Assembly: GCF_016586355.1 (NCBI RefSeq)
Contig: NZ_BLYI01000047.1
Span: 62,001-126,000, forward strand
Direction: 5' to 3'
Length of the DNA: 64,000 nucleotides
From: Anaerostipes butyraticus
GTDB taxonomy: Bacteria > Bacillota > Clostridia > Lachnospirales > Lachnospiraceae
Shown: piece after piece, positions 9,243 through 18,857 of the stretch
How the letters are laid out: each line of letters opens with the position of its first letter
How positions within the stretch are numbered: position 1 is the first letter of the stretch
The notes under the pieces: generated by a model
Told to the model about the DNA's origin: nothing
What the model saw: the letters and a program-made list of their open reading frames with translations, nothing else
The model's database searches: none
Made by a program: the position numbers and the translations under genes

Positions 9243-10172
9243 ATGAAAGTTGTATTTATGGGAACTCCGGAGTTTGCGGTGCCGACACTGCAGGCGCTGA
9301 TCGATCACCATCAGGTGGCGGCAGTAGTCACACAGCCGGACCGTCAGAGGGGCAGAGGAAAAAAAGTACAGTTTTCTCCGGTGAAGGAAAAAGCTGCAGA
9401 ATATAAGATTCCGGTGCTTCAGCCGGAGAAGGCCAGAGACGAAGAATTTATCCAAGAACTGGAGACTATCGCTCCGGATGTAATTGTTGTGGTAGCGTAT
9501 GGACAGATTCTGCCGGAACGTATTTTAAATCTTCCAAAGTATGGATGCATCAATGTCCATGGATCCCTTCTTCCAAAATACAGAGGAGCGGCTCCGATTC
9601 AGTGGGCTGTGCTGAATGGAGAAGAAAAAACAGGGATTACCACCATGTATATGGAAAAAGGACTGGATACAGGCGATATGATCGATAAAGCGGAGGTTGT
9701 GCTGGATCCGAAAGAAACGGCAGGAAGCCTTCACGATAAGCTGATGAATCTGGGAGCAGATCTGCTGCTGGAAACATTAGATAAATTGGAAAAGGGAACG
9801 ATCGTAAGGACGAAACAGGATGACAGTCAGAGCTGTTACGCGAAGATGCTCAGCAAGGAAATGGGAAGAATGGATTTCTCCAGGTCTGCGAAGGAACTGG
9901 AACAGTGGATCCGGGGAATGAACCCATGGCCAAGCGCTTATACGACAATGAATGGAAAGACACTGAAGATCTGGGATGCGGATGTCGTTTCTTATGAAGG
10001 AAGCGAAGAACCGGGAACTGTCGTAAAAGTAACAAAAGACACGATCATAGTTGCCGCAGGAGAAGGAGCCCTTGCTTTAAAGGAAATCCAGCTGGCAGGA
10101 AAGAAGCGGATGCCGGTACAGGCGTTTCTGCTTGGAAGTTCCGTGGAAACAGGAATCAGGTTAGGAGATTAA
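9243..10172 (+). CDS. fmt: Methionyl-tRNA formyltransferase
   Basis: Fmt transfers a formyl group from 10-formyl-THF to initiator Met-tRNA. From the ATG at 9243 the protein has 309 residues, the usual family size. The catalytic set is Asn104 and His106 in INVHGSLLPKYRG plus Asp142 in GLDTGD. An in-frame ATG at 9225 lies inside def, but MKVVFMGTPEF is the canonical N-terminus and AAGGTGAG is correctly spaced for 9243. The start lies 1 base past the def stop. Confidence 0.97.
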   Translation: MKVVFMGTPEFAVPTLQALIDHHQVAAVVTQPDRQRGRGKKVQFSPVKEKAAEYKIPVLQPEKARDEEFIQELETIAPDVIVVVAYGQILPERILNLPKYGCINVHGSLLPKYRGAAPIQWAVLNGEEKTGITTMYMEKGLDTGDMIDKAEVVLDPKETAGSLHDKLMNLGADLLLETLDKLEKGTIVRTKQDDSQSCYAKMLSKEMGRMDFSRSAKELEQWIRGMNPWPSAYTTMNGKTLKIWDADVVSYEGSEEPGTVVKVTKDTIIVAAGEGALALKEIQLAGKKRMPVQAFLLGSSVETGIRLGD

Positions 10173-10173
10173 G

Positions 10174-11517
10174 ATGGAAAATCCAAGAGAACAGGCACTG
10201 GATGTCCTGATTAAAGTAGATAAAAAGGAAGAATTGTCCCATATTATTATCGGAAATGTGCTGGAGAAATATCAGCTGTCTCCGAAGAGAGACCGGGCGT
10301 TTTTTACCCGTCTGACAGAGGGAACTCTGGAACGTTTGATCACCATTGACTATGTCATCGATCAGTTTTCCAGGACGAAGCTTCGAAAATGCAGGCCGCT
10401 GATCCGCAGCCTCCTTCGGATGGGGACATATCAGATCTTGTATATGGATCAGGTGCCGGATTCCGCAGCATGCAACGAGGCAGTAAAACTGGCAAAAAAA
10501 CGGGGATTTTCCAGGCTGTCCGGGTTTGTCAACGGTGTTTTAAGAAATATCAGCCGGAACAAAGACCACATTGCCTGGCCGGATCAAAACAAAGATAAAA
10601 ATGTCTGGCTTTCAGTAAAATATTCCATGCCGGTCTGGCTCATTGAGTTTTTCCGGGAGACCTATGATGCAGAGACAGTGGAAAAGATGGCGGCATCTTT
10701 TCTGGAAGAGAAAGAGACGACTCTTTGCTGCCTGAAAACTCGAGGAGGCAGAGAACCTGTAAAAAAGGAATTTTTAGAAGAAGGAATTCATGTGAGAGAT
10801 GGAATTTTATGTGACGAAGCTCTGAAAATTTCCGGGTACGATTCTCTTTACCGGCTGTCAGCTTTTCGGGAAGGAAAGTGTTTTGTTCAGGATGAAAGTT
10901 CCATGCTGGCGGCATCTTTGGCTGGAGCCAGAGCAGGACAGACAGTCCTGGATCTGTGCAGCGCTCCGGGCGGGAAAGCCATGTATATGGCGGATCAGAT
11001 GAACGGAGAGGGCATTGTGATTGCCAGAGATCTGACTGAAGAAAAGACAGATCTGATTGAAGAAAATATTGAGCGGACAGAACTTGAAAATATCCGCGTG
11101 GAAGCAGCAGACGCCAGAGAACAGGATAAGGATATGCTGGAAAAAGCAGATGTTGTGCTGGCGGACCTGCCATGCTCCGGTCTTGGCATCATGGGAAGGA
11201 AAAATGACATTAAGTACAACGCAGACAGAGAGCAGATGAAAGAACTTGCCATTCTGCAGAAAAAAATCCTGAAAAATGCGGCGTCCTATGTAAAACCGGG
11301 AGGTGTGCTGCTGTACAGCACCTGTACGATCAATCCAGAGGAAAATGAAGAGAATTTCCGGTGGATCCGGGAAGAATCCGGATTTGAGCCGGAAGATTTA
11401 AGACCTTTGCTGCCGGCGGATCTGAAGTCTGATACGGCACAGGATGGATATCTTCAGCTGCTGCCGGGGATCCATCCATGTGATGGATTTTTTATAGGAA
11501 AACTAAGGAGAGTGTAA
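10174..11517 (+). CDS. rsmB: 16S rRNA m5C967 methyltransferase
   Basis: RsmB methylates cytosine 967 of 16S rRNA using S-adenosylmethionine. The 447 residues comprise an N-terminal NusB-like RNA-binding domain (residues 1-140) and a Rossmann methyltransferase domain. The SAM motif is VLDLCSAPGGKAMYMA. The two functional cysteines are in ADLPCSGLG (Cys334) and STCTINPEENE (Cys384). It starts one base after fmt, as in the conserved fmt-rsmB order. Confidence 0.95.
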   Translation: MENPREQALDVLIKVDKKEELSHIIIGNVLEKYQLSPKRDRAFFTRLTEGTLERLITIDYVIDQFSRTKLRKCRPLIRSLLRMGTYQILYMDQVPDSAACNEAVKLAKKRGFSRLSGFVNGVLRNISRNKDHIAWPDQNKDKNVWLSVKYSMPVWLIEFFRETYDAETVEKMAASFLEEKETTLCCLKTRGGREPVKKEFLEEGIHVRDGILCDEALKISGYDSLYRLSAFREGKCFVQDESSMLAASLAGARAGQTVLDLCSAPGGKAMYMADQMNGEGIVIARDLTEEKTDLIEENIERTELENIRVEAADAREQDKDMLEKADVVLADLPCSGLGIMGRKNDIKYNADREQMKELAILQKKILKNAASYVKPGGVLLYSTCTINPEENEENFRWIREESGFEPEDLRPLLPADLKSDTAQDGYLQLLPGIHPCDGFFIGKLRRV

Positions 11518-11518
11518 G

Positions 11519-12553
11519 ATGGATTTAAAATCAATGACTTTAGAGGAGTTAGAGGAATGTATGGTATCCCTTCAGGAACCAAAATTCCGGGCAAAACAGC
11601 TCTATGAGTGGATGCACAGGCATCTGGCGTTTTCCTGGGATGAAATGGGGAATCTTCCGAAAAAACTGAAGGAAAAACTCCAGAATCAGGGATATGTCAT
11701 GCATGGGGTAAAGAAAGCAGACTGCTTTATTTCAAAGCTGGACGGAACACGGAAATATCTGTTTGAACTTTATGATGGAAATATAATCGAAAGTGTCCTT
11801 ATGAAGTACAAGCATGGGAATTCAGTCTGTATTTCATCCCAGGCCGGATGCCGGATGGGATGTAAGTTCTGCGCGTCTACCCTTGGCGGACTGGATCGGA
11901 ATCTGGAGCCGTCCGAAATGTTAAGTCAGATTTATTTTATTCAGAAGGATACAGGGGAAAGAGTGTCCAATGTCGTTATGATGGGAACGGGAGAACCAAT
12001 GGACAATTATGAAAATGTCCTTCGGTTTCTGGAACTGATCACTTCTGAAAAAGGGTTACATATCAGTCAGAGGAATGTGACGATTTCCACTTGTGGAATC
12101 GTGCCGAAGATCCGGGATCTGGCGCAGGAGCATCTTCAGATTACGCTGGCAATTTCACTTCATGCGCCGAATGATGAGAAGCGGAGGGAACTGATGCCGA
12201 TCGCGAAAAAATACTCAATGGAGGAACTTCTGGACGCCTGCAGATATTATTTTCATGAGACCAGGCGCAGGATGACGTTTGAGTACAGTCTGGTGGCGGG
12301 AGTAAACGACCAGCCGGAAAACGCCAGAGAACTGTGCGGCAGGCTGAAAGGATTTCCATGTCATGTAAACCTGATTCCGGTCAATCCGATCAAGGAAAGG
12401 AATTATCGTCAGTCTTTACCGGAATCAATCATGGAATTTAAAAAGATACTTGAAAAAAACTGTGTAAATGTTACGATAAGAAGAGAGATGGGCGCAGACA
12501 TCAATGCCGCCTGCGGACAGCTGAGGCGAACGAAACTACAATCTGTAAAGTAA
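11519..12553 (+). CDS. rlmN: 23S rRNA/tRNA adenine-C2 methyltransferase
   Basis: A radical SAM methyltransferase that makes 2-methyladenosine at 23S A2503 and in some tRNAs. The 344 residues include the [4Fe-4S] motif CRMGCKFC (Cys111, Cys115, Cys118), the SAM motif GTGEPMDN, and the C-terminal mechanistic cysteine in NAACGQL. It starts one base after rsmB in the same run. Confidence 0.96.
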   Translation: MDLKSMTLEELEECMVSLQEPKFRAKQLYEWMHRHLAFSWDEMGNLPKKLKEKLQNQGYVMHGVKKADCFISKLDGTRKYLFELYDGNIIESVLMKYKHGNSVCISSQAGCRMGCKFCASTLGGLDRNLEPSEMLSQIYFIQKDTGERVSNVVMMGTGEPMDNYENVLRFLELITSEKGLHISQRNVTISTCGIVPKIRDLAQEHLQITLAISLHAPNDEKRRELMPIAKKYSMEELLDACRYYFHETRRRMTFEYSLVAGVNDQPENARELCGRLKGFPCHVNLIPVNPIKERNYRQSLPESIMEFKKILEKNCVNVTIRREMGADINAACGQLRRTKLQSVK

Positions 12554-12565
12554 AGGAGTACAAAT

Positions 12566-13285
12566 ATGCGATCCGTTGGAGAGTCACATATTGGAAAGGT
12601 CAGATCAGAAAACCAGGATACGATTTTCTTAAGCGACCAGCCAGTAGGCAAATTTGAGAATCTATATATTGTAGCGGATGGCATGGGAGGCCATCGGGCG
12701 GGAGGATATGCGTCTTCTTATGCGGTAAGCCGGTTTGTGGACTTACTGCGCGAATCAGAGGAAGAAGATAAGATCGAATCCATGAAGGCAGCGATTGCCA
12801 TTGTAAATCAGGAGATACTGGAGAAATGCAGGCATGATTCTACCTATGCGGGAATGGGAACAACCATTGTCGCAGCCACCGTTTCCGGGTCATGGATTAC
12901 AGTTATGAATATTGGAGACAGCAGACTTTATTATGGAGCAAGGAATTTAGAGCAGATCACCGTGGATCATTCCTATGTAGAGGAACTGGTGCAGGCAGGC
13001 GCTCTGCGCAGAGACCAGAGCAGGCTCCATCCGAAAAAGAACTTAATAACCAGAGCAGTAGGAGCGCCATCTGCAGAGCCGGATTTCTTTCAGTTCCAGG
13101 CTCAGGATGGTTATTTGCTTTTGTGCAGTGACGGTTTGACGAATATGATAGCAGATGATGAATTGAAAGAACTTCTTTTAGATCACAGCCAGCTGGAAAA
13201 CAAAGCAAGTCAGATGATCGCCCGCGCCAATGAGTATGGCGGACGGGATAATATATCGCTGGTCATTGTGGAATTAAAGAGATGA
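12566..13285 (+). CDS. stp: PP2C-type protein phosphatase (Stp/PrpC)
   Basis: A 239-residue metal-dependent Ser/Thr phosphatase that reverses the PASTA kinase encoded next door. It has the PP2C metal motifs VRSENQD (residues 13-19), VADGMGGHRAG, GDSRLY, CSDGLTNM and GGRDNISL in the usual order. The start has AAAGGAG 7-8 bases upstream. The phosphatase-kinase pair is conserved in Firmicutes and tunes cell-wall synthesis and division. Confidence 0.95.
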   Translation: MRSVGESHIGKVRSENQDTIFLSDQPVGKFENLYIVADGMGGHRAGGYASSYAVSRFVDLLRESEEEDKIESMKAAIAIVNQEILEKCRHDSTYAGMGTTIVAATVSGSWITVMNIGDSRLYYGARNLEQITVDHSYVEELVQAGALRRDQSRLHPKKNLITRAVGAPSAEPDFFQFQAQDGYLLLCSDGLTNMIADDELKELLLDHSQLENKASQMIARANEYGGRDNISLVIVELKR

Positions 13286-13296
13286 GGTGAAAACAG

Positions 13297-15138
13297 GTGT
13301 TAGAGATTGGAGAAATTCTCGGCGGCCGTTATGAAATCCTGAAAAGAATCGGATCAGGTGGAATGGCCGATGTATATATGGCAATAGACCAGAAACTGAA
13401 TCGAAAAGTAGCAGTTAAAGTACTGAAACCAGAATATGTAGATGATGAAAAATTCCTGAAAAAATTTCAGACGGAGGCACAGGCAATCGCAAGCCTGACG
13501 CATCCGAATATTGTAAACATTTATGATGTCGGAGTAGAAGACGGGGTCAATTATATTGTAATGGAACTTGCCGGCGGGATTACCCTGAAAGAGTATATCA
13601 AAAGGAAAGGGAGGCTGTCACCGCAGGAGACCGTAGATATTTCCCTGCAGATTGCCTCTGCGCTTTCCCATGCCCATAATCATCATATTATCCATCGGGA
13701 TATCAAACCGCAGAATATCCTGATTTCCGATGACGGCATGATCAAAGTAACGGATTTCGGGATCGCAAAGGCGGCCAATGCCAATACGGTAACTTCCACC
13801 GCCACGGCCATCGGATCGGTGCATTATATTTCTCCGGAGCAGGCCAAAGGACGGTTTTGTGATGAAAAGAGTGATATTTATTCCCTGGGAATCACGATGT
13901 ATGAGATGGTAACCGGAAGAGTTCCATTCGACCATGAAAATGGAGTTACCATTGCCCTGATGCATCTTCAGAATGAGATCACTCCGCCAAGTGAGATCAC
14001 GGAGGGAATTCCGGACAGCTTAGAGAAGATCATTTTAAAATGCGTGATGAAAAAACCGGAGGAACGGTATCAGACAGCAGATGAACTGATCGAAGATCTG
14101 AAACTGGTATTTCAGGATACCTCCGGAGACTATGTGGGATTTGCCCCTGTAGTGGATGATTCCCCGACGATCCTGGTAGATCAGGATGAACTTCAGCAGA
14201 AAGAAGAAGAGGAAAAAGAAAAAACAGGGGAACTGGATCCGGGTGAGGAAAACGGTTATCTGGCGGAAGATGATGATGAAGATGAGGGAATGAATTCCAA
14301 GATTGAGAAACTGATCATCGTCCTTGCGGCGGTAGTCGGCGCGATCATTTTGATTGCAGTGATCACTTTTGTTGTGAGAAGTTCAGGTCTGTTTCGGTCT
14401 GGAGATGAGGCTTCCACAGAACAGATCACAACGTCCAGTTCAGATTCTGAAGAGGAAACAGACGATAAATATCAGGTTCCAAATGTAGTGGGAATGTCAT
14501 TAAGCCAGGCAAAAGAAGCCATTGGAGATAATCTTAAGATCGAAACGAAGACCCAGGCGTCATCCAGCTACAAATCAGGACTTGTCATCAGACAGAGTCT
14601 GGAGAGTGATTCAGAGGTAGAAAAAGGAGACACCATTACGCTGACAGTCAGCAGCGGGGAGCCTAAAACAAAAACAACGATTCCAAATGTCAAGGGACAG
14701 AGCCAGTCTTCAGCAACCAGGACACTGCAGAGCGCCGGATTTAAGGTCAGTGTGAAAACTGCCTACAGTTCCAGCGTATCAGAAGGAAATGTAATTTCCC
14801 AGTCACCGTCCAGCGGATCCAAGGCATCTTCCGGTGCTACGGTTACGATCACGGTCAGCAGCGGCAGTGAACAGGTAACAGTTCCGAACCTGTCTTACTA
14901 TACGGAATCCGAGGCAAGACAGCAACTTAGGAACATGGGGCTTACATTAGGAAGCGTCACAAGAAAATATGACAACAATGTAGAGAAGAATCAGGTGATC
15001 AGTCAGTCCATTTCTTCAGGAACGAAAGTTTCCAAGGGAACCGCAGTAGGAATTACCATCAGTCTTGGAAGCCGTCCGTCTACAACGACGACCGATGAGG
15101 AAGAACCGGATGAAGAAGAGCCGGATGAGAATGAATAG
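13297..15138 (+). CDS. prkC: PASTA-domain Ser/Thr protein kinase
   Basis: A 613-residue membrane kinase that senses muropeptides or lipid II. The kinase domain (residues 12-275) has the glycine loop GSGGMADVY, ATP lysine Lys41, HRDIKPQN and DFGIAK. An acidic linker follows, then one membrane helix near 338-358 (IVLAAVVGAIILIAVITFVV). Three PASTA repeats follow at about 390-590 (VPNVVGMS, IPNVKGQS, VPNLSYYT). The C-terminus is a short acidic repeat (DEEEPDEEEPDENE). The start is GTG with GAGGTGA upstream. It lies 11 bases after the phosphatase and is probably coupled with it. Confidence 0.96.
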   Translation: MLEIGEILGGRYEILKRIGSGGMADVYMAIDQKLNRKVAVKVLKPEYVDDEKFLKKFQTEAQAIASLTHPNIVNIYDVGVEDGVNYIVMELAGGITLKEYIKRKGRLSPQETVDISLQIASALSHAHNHHIIHRDIKPQNILISDDGMIKVTDFGIAKAANANTVTSTATAIGSVHYISPEQAKGRFCDEKSDIYSLGITMYEMVTGRVPFDHENGVTIALMHLQNEITPPSEITEGIPDSLEKIILKCVMKKPEERYQTADELIEDLKLVFQDTSGDYVGFAPVVDDSPTILVDQDELQQKEEEEKEKTGELDPGEENGYLAEDDDEDEGMNSKIEKLIIVLAAVVGAIILIAVITFVVRSSGLFRSGDEASTEQITTSSSDSEEETDDKYQVPNVVGMSLSQAKEAIGDNLKIETKTQASSSYKSGLVIRQSLESDSEVEKGDTITLTVSSGEPKTKTTIPNVKGQSQSSATRTLQSAGFKVSVKTAYSSSVSEGNVISQSPSSGSKASSGATVTITVSSGSEQVTVPNLSYYTESEARQQLRNMGLTLGSVTRKYDNNVEKNQVISQSISSGTKVSKGTAVGITISLGSRPSTTTTDEEEPDEEEPDENE

Positions 15139-15156
15139 CAGGAGCGTTAAAGTCGA

Positions 15157-16032
15157 ATGCAGGGAAAGATAATAAAAGGAATCGCCGGGTTTTATGATGT
15201 GGCGGCCGGGAACACCATCTATCGGTGCCGGGCAAAAGGAATTTTCCGCAATCAGAAGGTAAAACCCCTGGTGGGAGACTGGGTGGAAATTGAAATACTG
15301 GATGAAAAGGACCGGGAAGGGAATCTGACCGGAATCCTTCCCCGGACGAATGAACTGATTCGTCCGGCGGTAGCAAATGTCGATCAGGCCATTGTCGTGT
15401 TCGCGGCGAAGAATCCAAAACCGAATTATAATCTGCTGGACCGGTTTTTGATGACCATGGAAAAACAGGGAATTCCGGTCATTGTATGTTTTAACAAAAA
15501 GGATCTGGTAAAAGAAAAAGAACTGGCACAGCTGGAAAGCATTTATGAGCAGTGCGGACACCAGGTTATATTTATCAGCGCCAGAGAAGGAAACGGGATC
15601 GATGAGATACGGGATTTGATCCGGGGAAAGACAACGGTTCTGGCAGGCCCTTCCGGTGTCGGGAAATCATCGCTGATGAATCAGCTGAATCCGGATGCCA
15701 ATATGGAAGTCGGAGCCGTCAGCAGGAAGATTCAGAGAGGACGGCATACGACCAGGCATTCTGAACTGATTATGATCGAGGAAGGAACGTTTGTGCTGGA
15801 TACTCCGGGCTTTAGTTCTCTGTTTATCGATCGATTTGAGGAAGATGAAGTCAAAGACTATTTTCAGGAATTTGCTCCTTATGCGGAACAGTGCCGGTTC
15901 CAGGGATGCAGCCATACTCACGAACCGGACTGCGGGGTAAAGAAAGCCCTGGAGGAAGGCAGAATCAGCAGAATACGTTATGAAAATTATGTAAACATAT
16001 ATCAAGAACTGAAAGAAAAGAGAAAGTGGTAA
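15157..16032 (+). CDS. rsgA: Ribosome small subunit-dependent GTPase A
   Basis: RsgA is a circularly permuted GTPase that proofreads late 30S maturation. Its 291 residues have an N-terminal OB fold, then the permuted order G4 (NKKDL, near 110), G1 (GPSGVGKSS, near 165), G3 (DTPG). A C-terminal zinc region follows (CRFQGCSHTHEPDCGV). No good SD is visible; GGAGCG lies 20 bases upstream. It sits between prkC and thiN. In many relatives rpe lies between rsgA and thiN, but here it is absent. Confidence 0.95.
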   Translation: MQGKIIKGIAGFYDVAAGNTIYRCRAKGIFRNQKVKPLVGDWVEIEILDEKDREGNLTGILPRTNELIRPAVANVDQAIVVFAAKNPKPNYNLLDRFLMTMEKQGIPVIVCFNKKDLVKEKELAQLESIYEQCGHQVIFISAREGNGIDEIRDLIRGKTTVLAGPSGVGKSSLMNQLNPDANMEVGAVSRKIQRGRHTTRHSELIMIEEGTFVLDTPGFSSLFIDRFEEDEVKDYFQEFAPYAEQCRFQGCSHTHEPDCGVKKALEEGRISRIRYENYVNIYQELKEKRKW

Positions 16033-16667
16033 TGAAGATATTAATACTGACAGGCGGAGACTTTGATCCGGTCTTCGCCTCATCTTATATTAAAACATGG
16101 AAACCAGACAAAGTCATTGCGGCAGACCGGGGGCTTCTTCGGGCAGATCAGCTGGGCATTCAGCCGGATGCGATCCTGGGGGATTTTGACAGCTGCAGCC
16201 GGGACGTCATGGACCGGTTTGCCACAGAAGATAAACTTCTGGTGCCCTGTGAAAAAGACGATACAGATACAGGGCTTGCCATGCAGAAAGCGGTTTTCAT
16301 GGGAGCGGATGAGGTTTTAGTGATAGGAGCTTCCGGAACCCGGCTGGATCATGTGCTGGGGAATATCGGACAGCTTGTGTATGCCTTTCGCAATGGCGTG
16401 AAGGCACAGATGGCAGACGGGCACAATCGGATTACTGTTCTGGAACATAATCATAAGATTGAAAAAGAGCAGCAGTTCGGCCAATATATTTCCCTGATCC
16501 CTCTTTATGAGGCAAAGGGAGTGACGCTCAGCGGGTTTAAATATCCGCTGAACGAAGACACCCTGGTATTCCATGAATCCTGGGGCATCAGCAATGAGCT
16601 GGTGGAAAAATGCGGAGAAATCCGTTTCCGGTCCGGAACTTTATTGATGATAGAGAGCCGTGACTAG
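16032..16667 (+). CDS. thiN: Thiamine pyrophosphokinase
   Basis: ThiN makes thiamine diphosphate from thiamine and ATP. The protein is 211 residues with the family motifs AADRGLLRADQLGI, GDFDS, KDDTDTGLA and GASGTRLDH. The ATG at 16032 shares a base with the rsgA stop (TAATG); an in-frame GTG at 16026 is possible but less likely. The product is the cofactor of transketolase, whose genes lie upstream in the window. Confidence 0.93.
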   Translation: MKILILTGGDFDPVFASSYIKTWKPDKVIAADRGLLRADQLGIQPDAILGDFDSCSRDVMDRFATEDKLLVPCEKDDTDTGLAMQKAVFMGADEVLVIGASGTRLDHVLGNIGQLVYAFRNGVKAQMADGHNRITVLEHNHKIEKEQQFGQYISLIPLYEAKGVTLSGFKYPLNEDTLVFHESWGISNELVEKCGEIRFRSGTLLMIESRD

Positions 16668-16698
16668 AAAGACTGAAAAGAATGTGAGGTATTTACAA

Positions 16699-17205
16699 AT
16701 GGCAGACAAGAAACAACAGCAGAAAATGAAAGGGAATCCAAGATCCCGGACAGGCACCGCAAGAGTGAGGAGGATTGAAAAGAAAATGGGGGGAATTGAG
16801 AAGGTTCTGTTTTTCCTTCTGATCCTTCTTTTCGCCGCATCATTTCTCGGCCTGTATATCGGAGATTATATGGAAGCAGCTGCATATTTCCAGGCAGGAA
16901 TGGGGATGAATCTTGTAGCGATCGCTATCCTGAGCCTGGAGAAATTTTTCTTTTCCAAAAACTGGAACCGAAAGATTACAGCAGGATATGAAGTTTCTTA
17001 CTGGATCATCCTGGTGTATACACTTATACTGGCACTGCAGTATGAGGGAATCCTGGATCTGGGACTGATGGAAGAGAGAAGCATCTGGATGGTGGTTCCC
17101 GCAGCCAGTCTGATCTGGATCACAAAGCTTGTATTTGGTGATGTGGCTTTTATTGATTATGAGTCCAGAAAAGAGGCAGAGGCGAAAAAGAAAGGACGGA
17201 AGTAG
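16699..17205 (+). CDS. Uncharacterised small membrane protein with basic N-terminus
   Basis: The protein has 168 residues from the ATG at 16699, which has TGAGGT about 9 bases upstream. An in-frame GTG at 16660 overlaps thiN but has no ribosome site. The first 35 residues are strongly basic (KKQQQK, RSRTGTARVRRIEKK), followed by about four hydrophobic segments (FFLLILLFAASFLGLYIG, MNLVAIAILSL, YWIILVYTLILALQY, MVVPAASLIWITKLV) and a basic tail (AEAKKKGRK). I do not recognise a family. The ends are predicted cytoplasmic. It lies in the housekeeping run and abuts the next gene with no gap. Confidence 0.75.
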   Translation: MADKKQQQKMKGNPRSRTGTARVRRIEKKMGGIEKVLFFLLILLFAASFLGLYIGDYMEAAAYFQAGMGMNLVAIAILSLEKFFFSKNWNRKITAGYEVSYWIILVYTLILALQYEGILDLGLMEERSIWMVVPAASLIWITKLVFGDVAFIDYESRKEAEAKKKGRK

Positions 17206-17712
17206 ATGAATTACGCGAGACCTAAAATTGCAGAATCTGCAAAGATTGCGAAGGAAACTGTTCTGCTTGGAAATATTACGATCGGAGAGGAGTCCACAGT
17301 ACTTTTCTTTACGGTTATGAGAGCAGAGGGAGAAGAATCCATTGTGATCGGAAAACGCAGCAATGTTCAGGAAAACTGTACCATTCACGTAGATGAAGGA
17401 AAGAGTGTAAAAATAGGAGATGGTGTAACCATCGGTCACAATGCGGTCATCCACGGATGTGAGATCGGAGACCATACACTGATCGGTATGGGATCCATCA
17501 TTATGGATGGTGCAAAGATTGGAAAAGGATGTTTGATCGGAGCTGGAAGCCTGGTAACACAAAACGTGGAAATACCGGATGGCATGCTGGTAATGGGAAG
17601 CCCTGCCAGAGTAAAGCGTCCGCTGACAGAAGAAGAAAAGAAGTATATCAATGACAGTGTTCCGGAGTATATTGAAGTGGGAAATATGCTGAGAGAAGAC
17701 GGAGTACTGTAA
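17206..17712 (+). CDS. Gamma-carbonic-anhydrase-like hexapeptide-repeat protein
   Basis: A 168-residue left-handed beta-helix protein built from hexapeptide repeats (IGEEST, IGDGVT, IGDHTL, IGKGCL). Three histidines match the metal site of gamma-class carbonic anhydrases: one in CTIHVDEG and two in GHNAVIHG. The family includes true carbonic anhydrases and inactive or acyl-transfer relatives such as PaaY/YrdA, and the sequence alone does not settle activity. The start directly follows the upstream stop. Confidence 0.85.
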   Translation: MNYARPKIAESAKIAKETVLLGNITIGEESTVLFFTVMRAEGEESIVIGKRSNVQENCTIHVDEGKSVKIGDGVTIGHNAVIHGCEIGDHTLIGMGSIIMDGAKIGKGCLIGAGSLVTQNVEIPDGMLVMGSPARVKRPLTEEEKKYINDSVPEYIEVGNMLREDGVL

Positions 17713-17739
17713 TTCAGAACAGTCAGGGTGAGGAAAAGT

Positions 17740-18846
17740 ATGAAATATAAAAAGTGTCCGATCTGTGATGAGAAATTAAGAAATGGAATCTGTCCGGTCT
17801 GCGGATATGATTTTAAGAGGCTGGAGAAAAAGGAAGTACAACAGGACCGCCACTGGGATGTGCTGGAACAGGATTCCAGGACAAAAAAACCGGTTTTTGC
17901 CCATGAAGAAAAGATATGTGGAAAAAAGAAAAAGTCTTCAAAACGGACAAATTCCTATAAACGGCAGGACTCTTATAAAAGGAAGACAGGGAGAAAGAGC
18001 ACCGGGGGAAACAGGAAAACCGGCCTGATCCTTCTTGTGGTGATCATCCTGCTGGCTTCCGGTCTCCTGCCTGCATTGGGCAGCATGGTATTTCAGGGAG
18101 TTTCGGACATAAAAAACGAAATTCAGTACCGGCTGTTTGATAAGGCCAGCTCGGATGAGACGGGAGAAGTAGATCCTTATAAAAATACGACGTATGCACT
18201 GGATACGGAGGGGGAACATTTTGATACAGAGCTGACGGCAGGGGAATATCTGGCTGGTGTGGATCTTCCAGAAGGAATTTATAAGGTATCAATCCAGGAA
18301 GGCAAAACAGCGCTGCTTGTAAGAAACCAGAAACAGAGCATCAATATCTATGATTTTTACAGGTCAGATGCTGAGAAGGACGATGATTTTTATAAAAAAT
18401 CAGAAGAGATCCGGCTGTATCGGGGAACTTATTTAAGAATTGACGGTGCAGGGACCATGCGGTTTGAGACGGACAGCGCAAAGGATGGATATGAACCGAC
18501 GGCGAATCCGCTGAAGGAAAATGTCGCTGTAAAAGGGACGATGACTGCGGGAAAGGATTTTCCGGCAGGTTCCTATGACATTGTCTGCAAAAAGAACCGG
18601 GGCACTGTGCAGACCGTTTATCAGATTACAAAAGACGGCGCAGAGTACACGACAGATTATAATATGATCGCCAGCGGCGGTAATGATGTATGGGGAGATC
18701 CGGAAAGATATCTCCAGGTGTATTTTTATAAAGGAATGAAGATCAAAGTGCCGGATGACATGGAAGTGGAACTGGAGCCGTCTGTGTATACCCGCCCTGA
18801 GCATGCAGAAGAATACCGGTTTTATGAGCAGCTGAATGGAAATTGA
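17740..18846 (+). CDS. Zinc-ribbon membrane-anchored protein of unknown function
   Basis: A 368-residue protein. It opens with a zinc ribbon (CPICDEK...GICPVCGYD), then a basic region rich in Lys, Arg and Tyr, one membrane helix near 88-108 (LILLVVIILLASGLLPALGS) and a large exported part. The exported part holds two similar beta-rich units, one with GEYLAGVDLPEGIYKV and one with AGKDFPAGSYDIV, which look like an internal duplication. The GTG at 17728 is an alternative, but GGTGAGG is best spaced for the ATG at 17740. Function is unknown. Similar zinc-ribbon/TM architecture is common in Lachnospiraceae. Confidence 0.78.
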   Translation: MKYKKCPICDEKLRNGICPVCGYDFKRLEKKEVQQDRHWDVLEQDSRTKKPVFAHEEKICGKKKKSSKRTNSYKRQDSYKRKTGRKSTGGNRKTGLILLVVIILLASGLLPALGSMVFQGVSDIKNEIQYRLFDKASSDETGEVDPYKNTTYALDTEGEHFDTELTAGEYLAGVDLPEGIYKVSIQEGKTALLVRNQKQSINIYDFYRSDAEKDDDFYKKSEEIRLYRGTYLRIDGAGTMRFETDSAKDGYEPTANPLKENVAVKGTMTAGKDFPAGSYDIVCKKNRGTVQTVYQITKDGAEYTTDYNMIASGGNDVWGDPERYLQVYFYKGMKIKVPDDMEVELEPSVYTRPEHAEEYRFYEQLNGN

Positions 18847-18857
18847 CGGGATACGGC

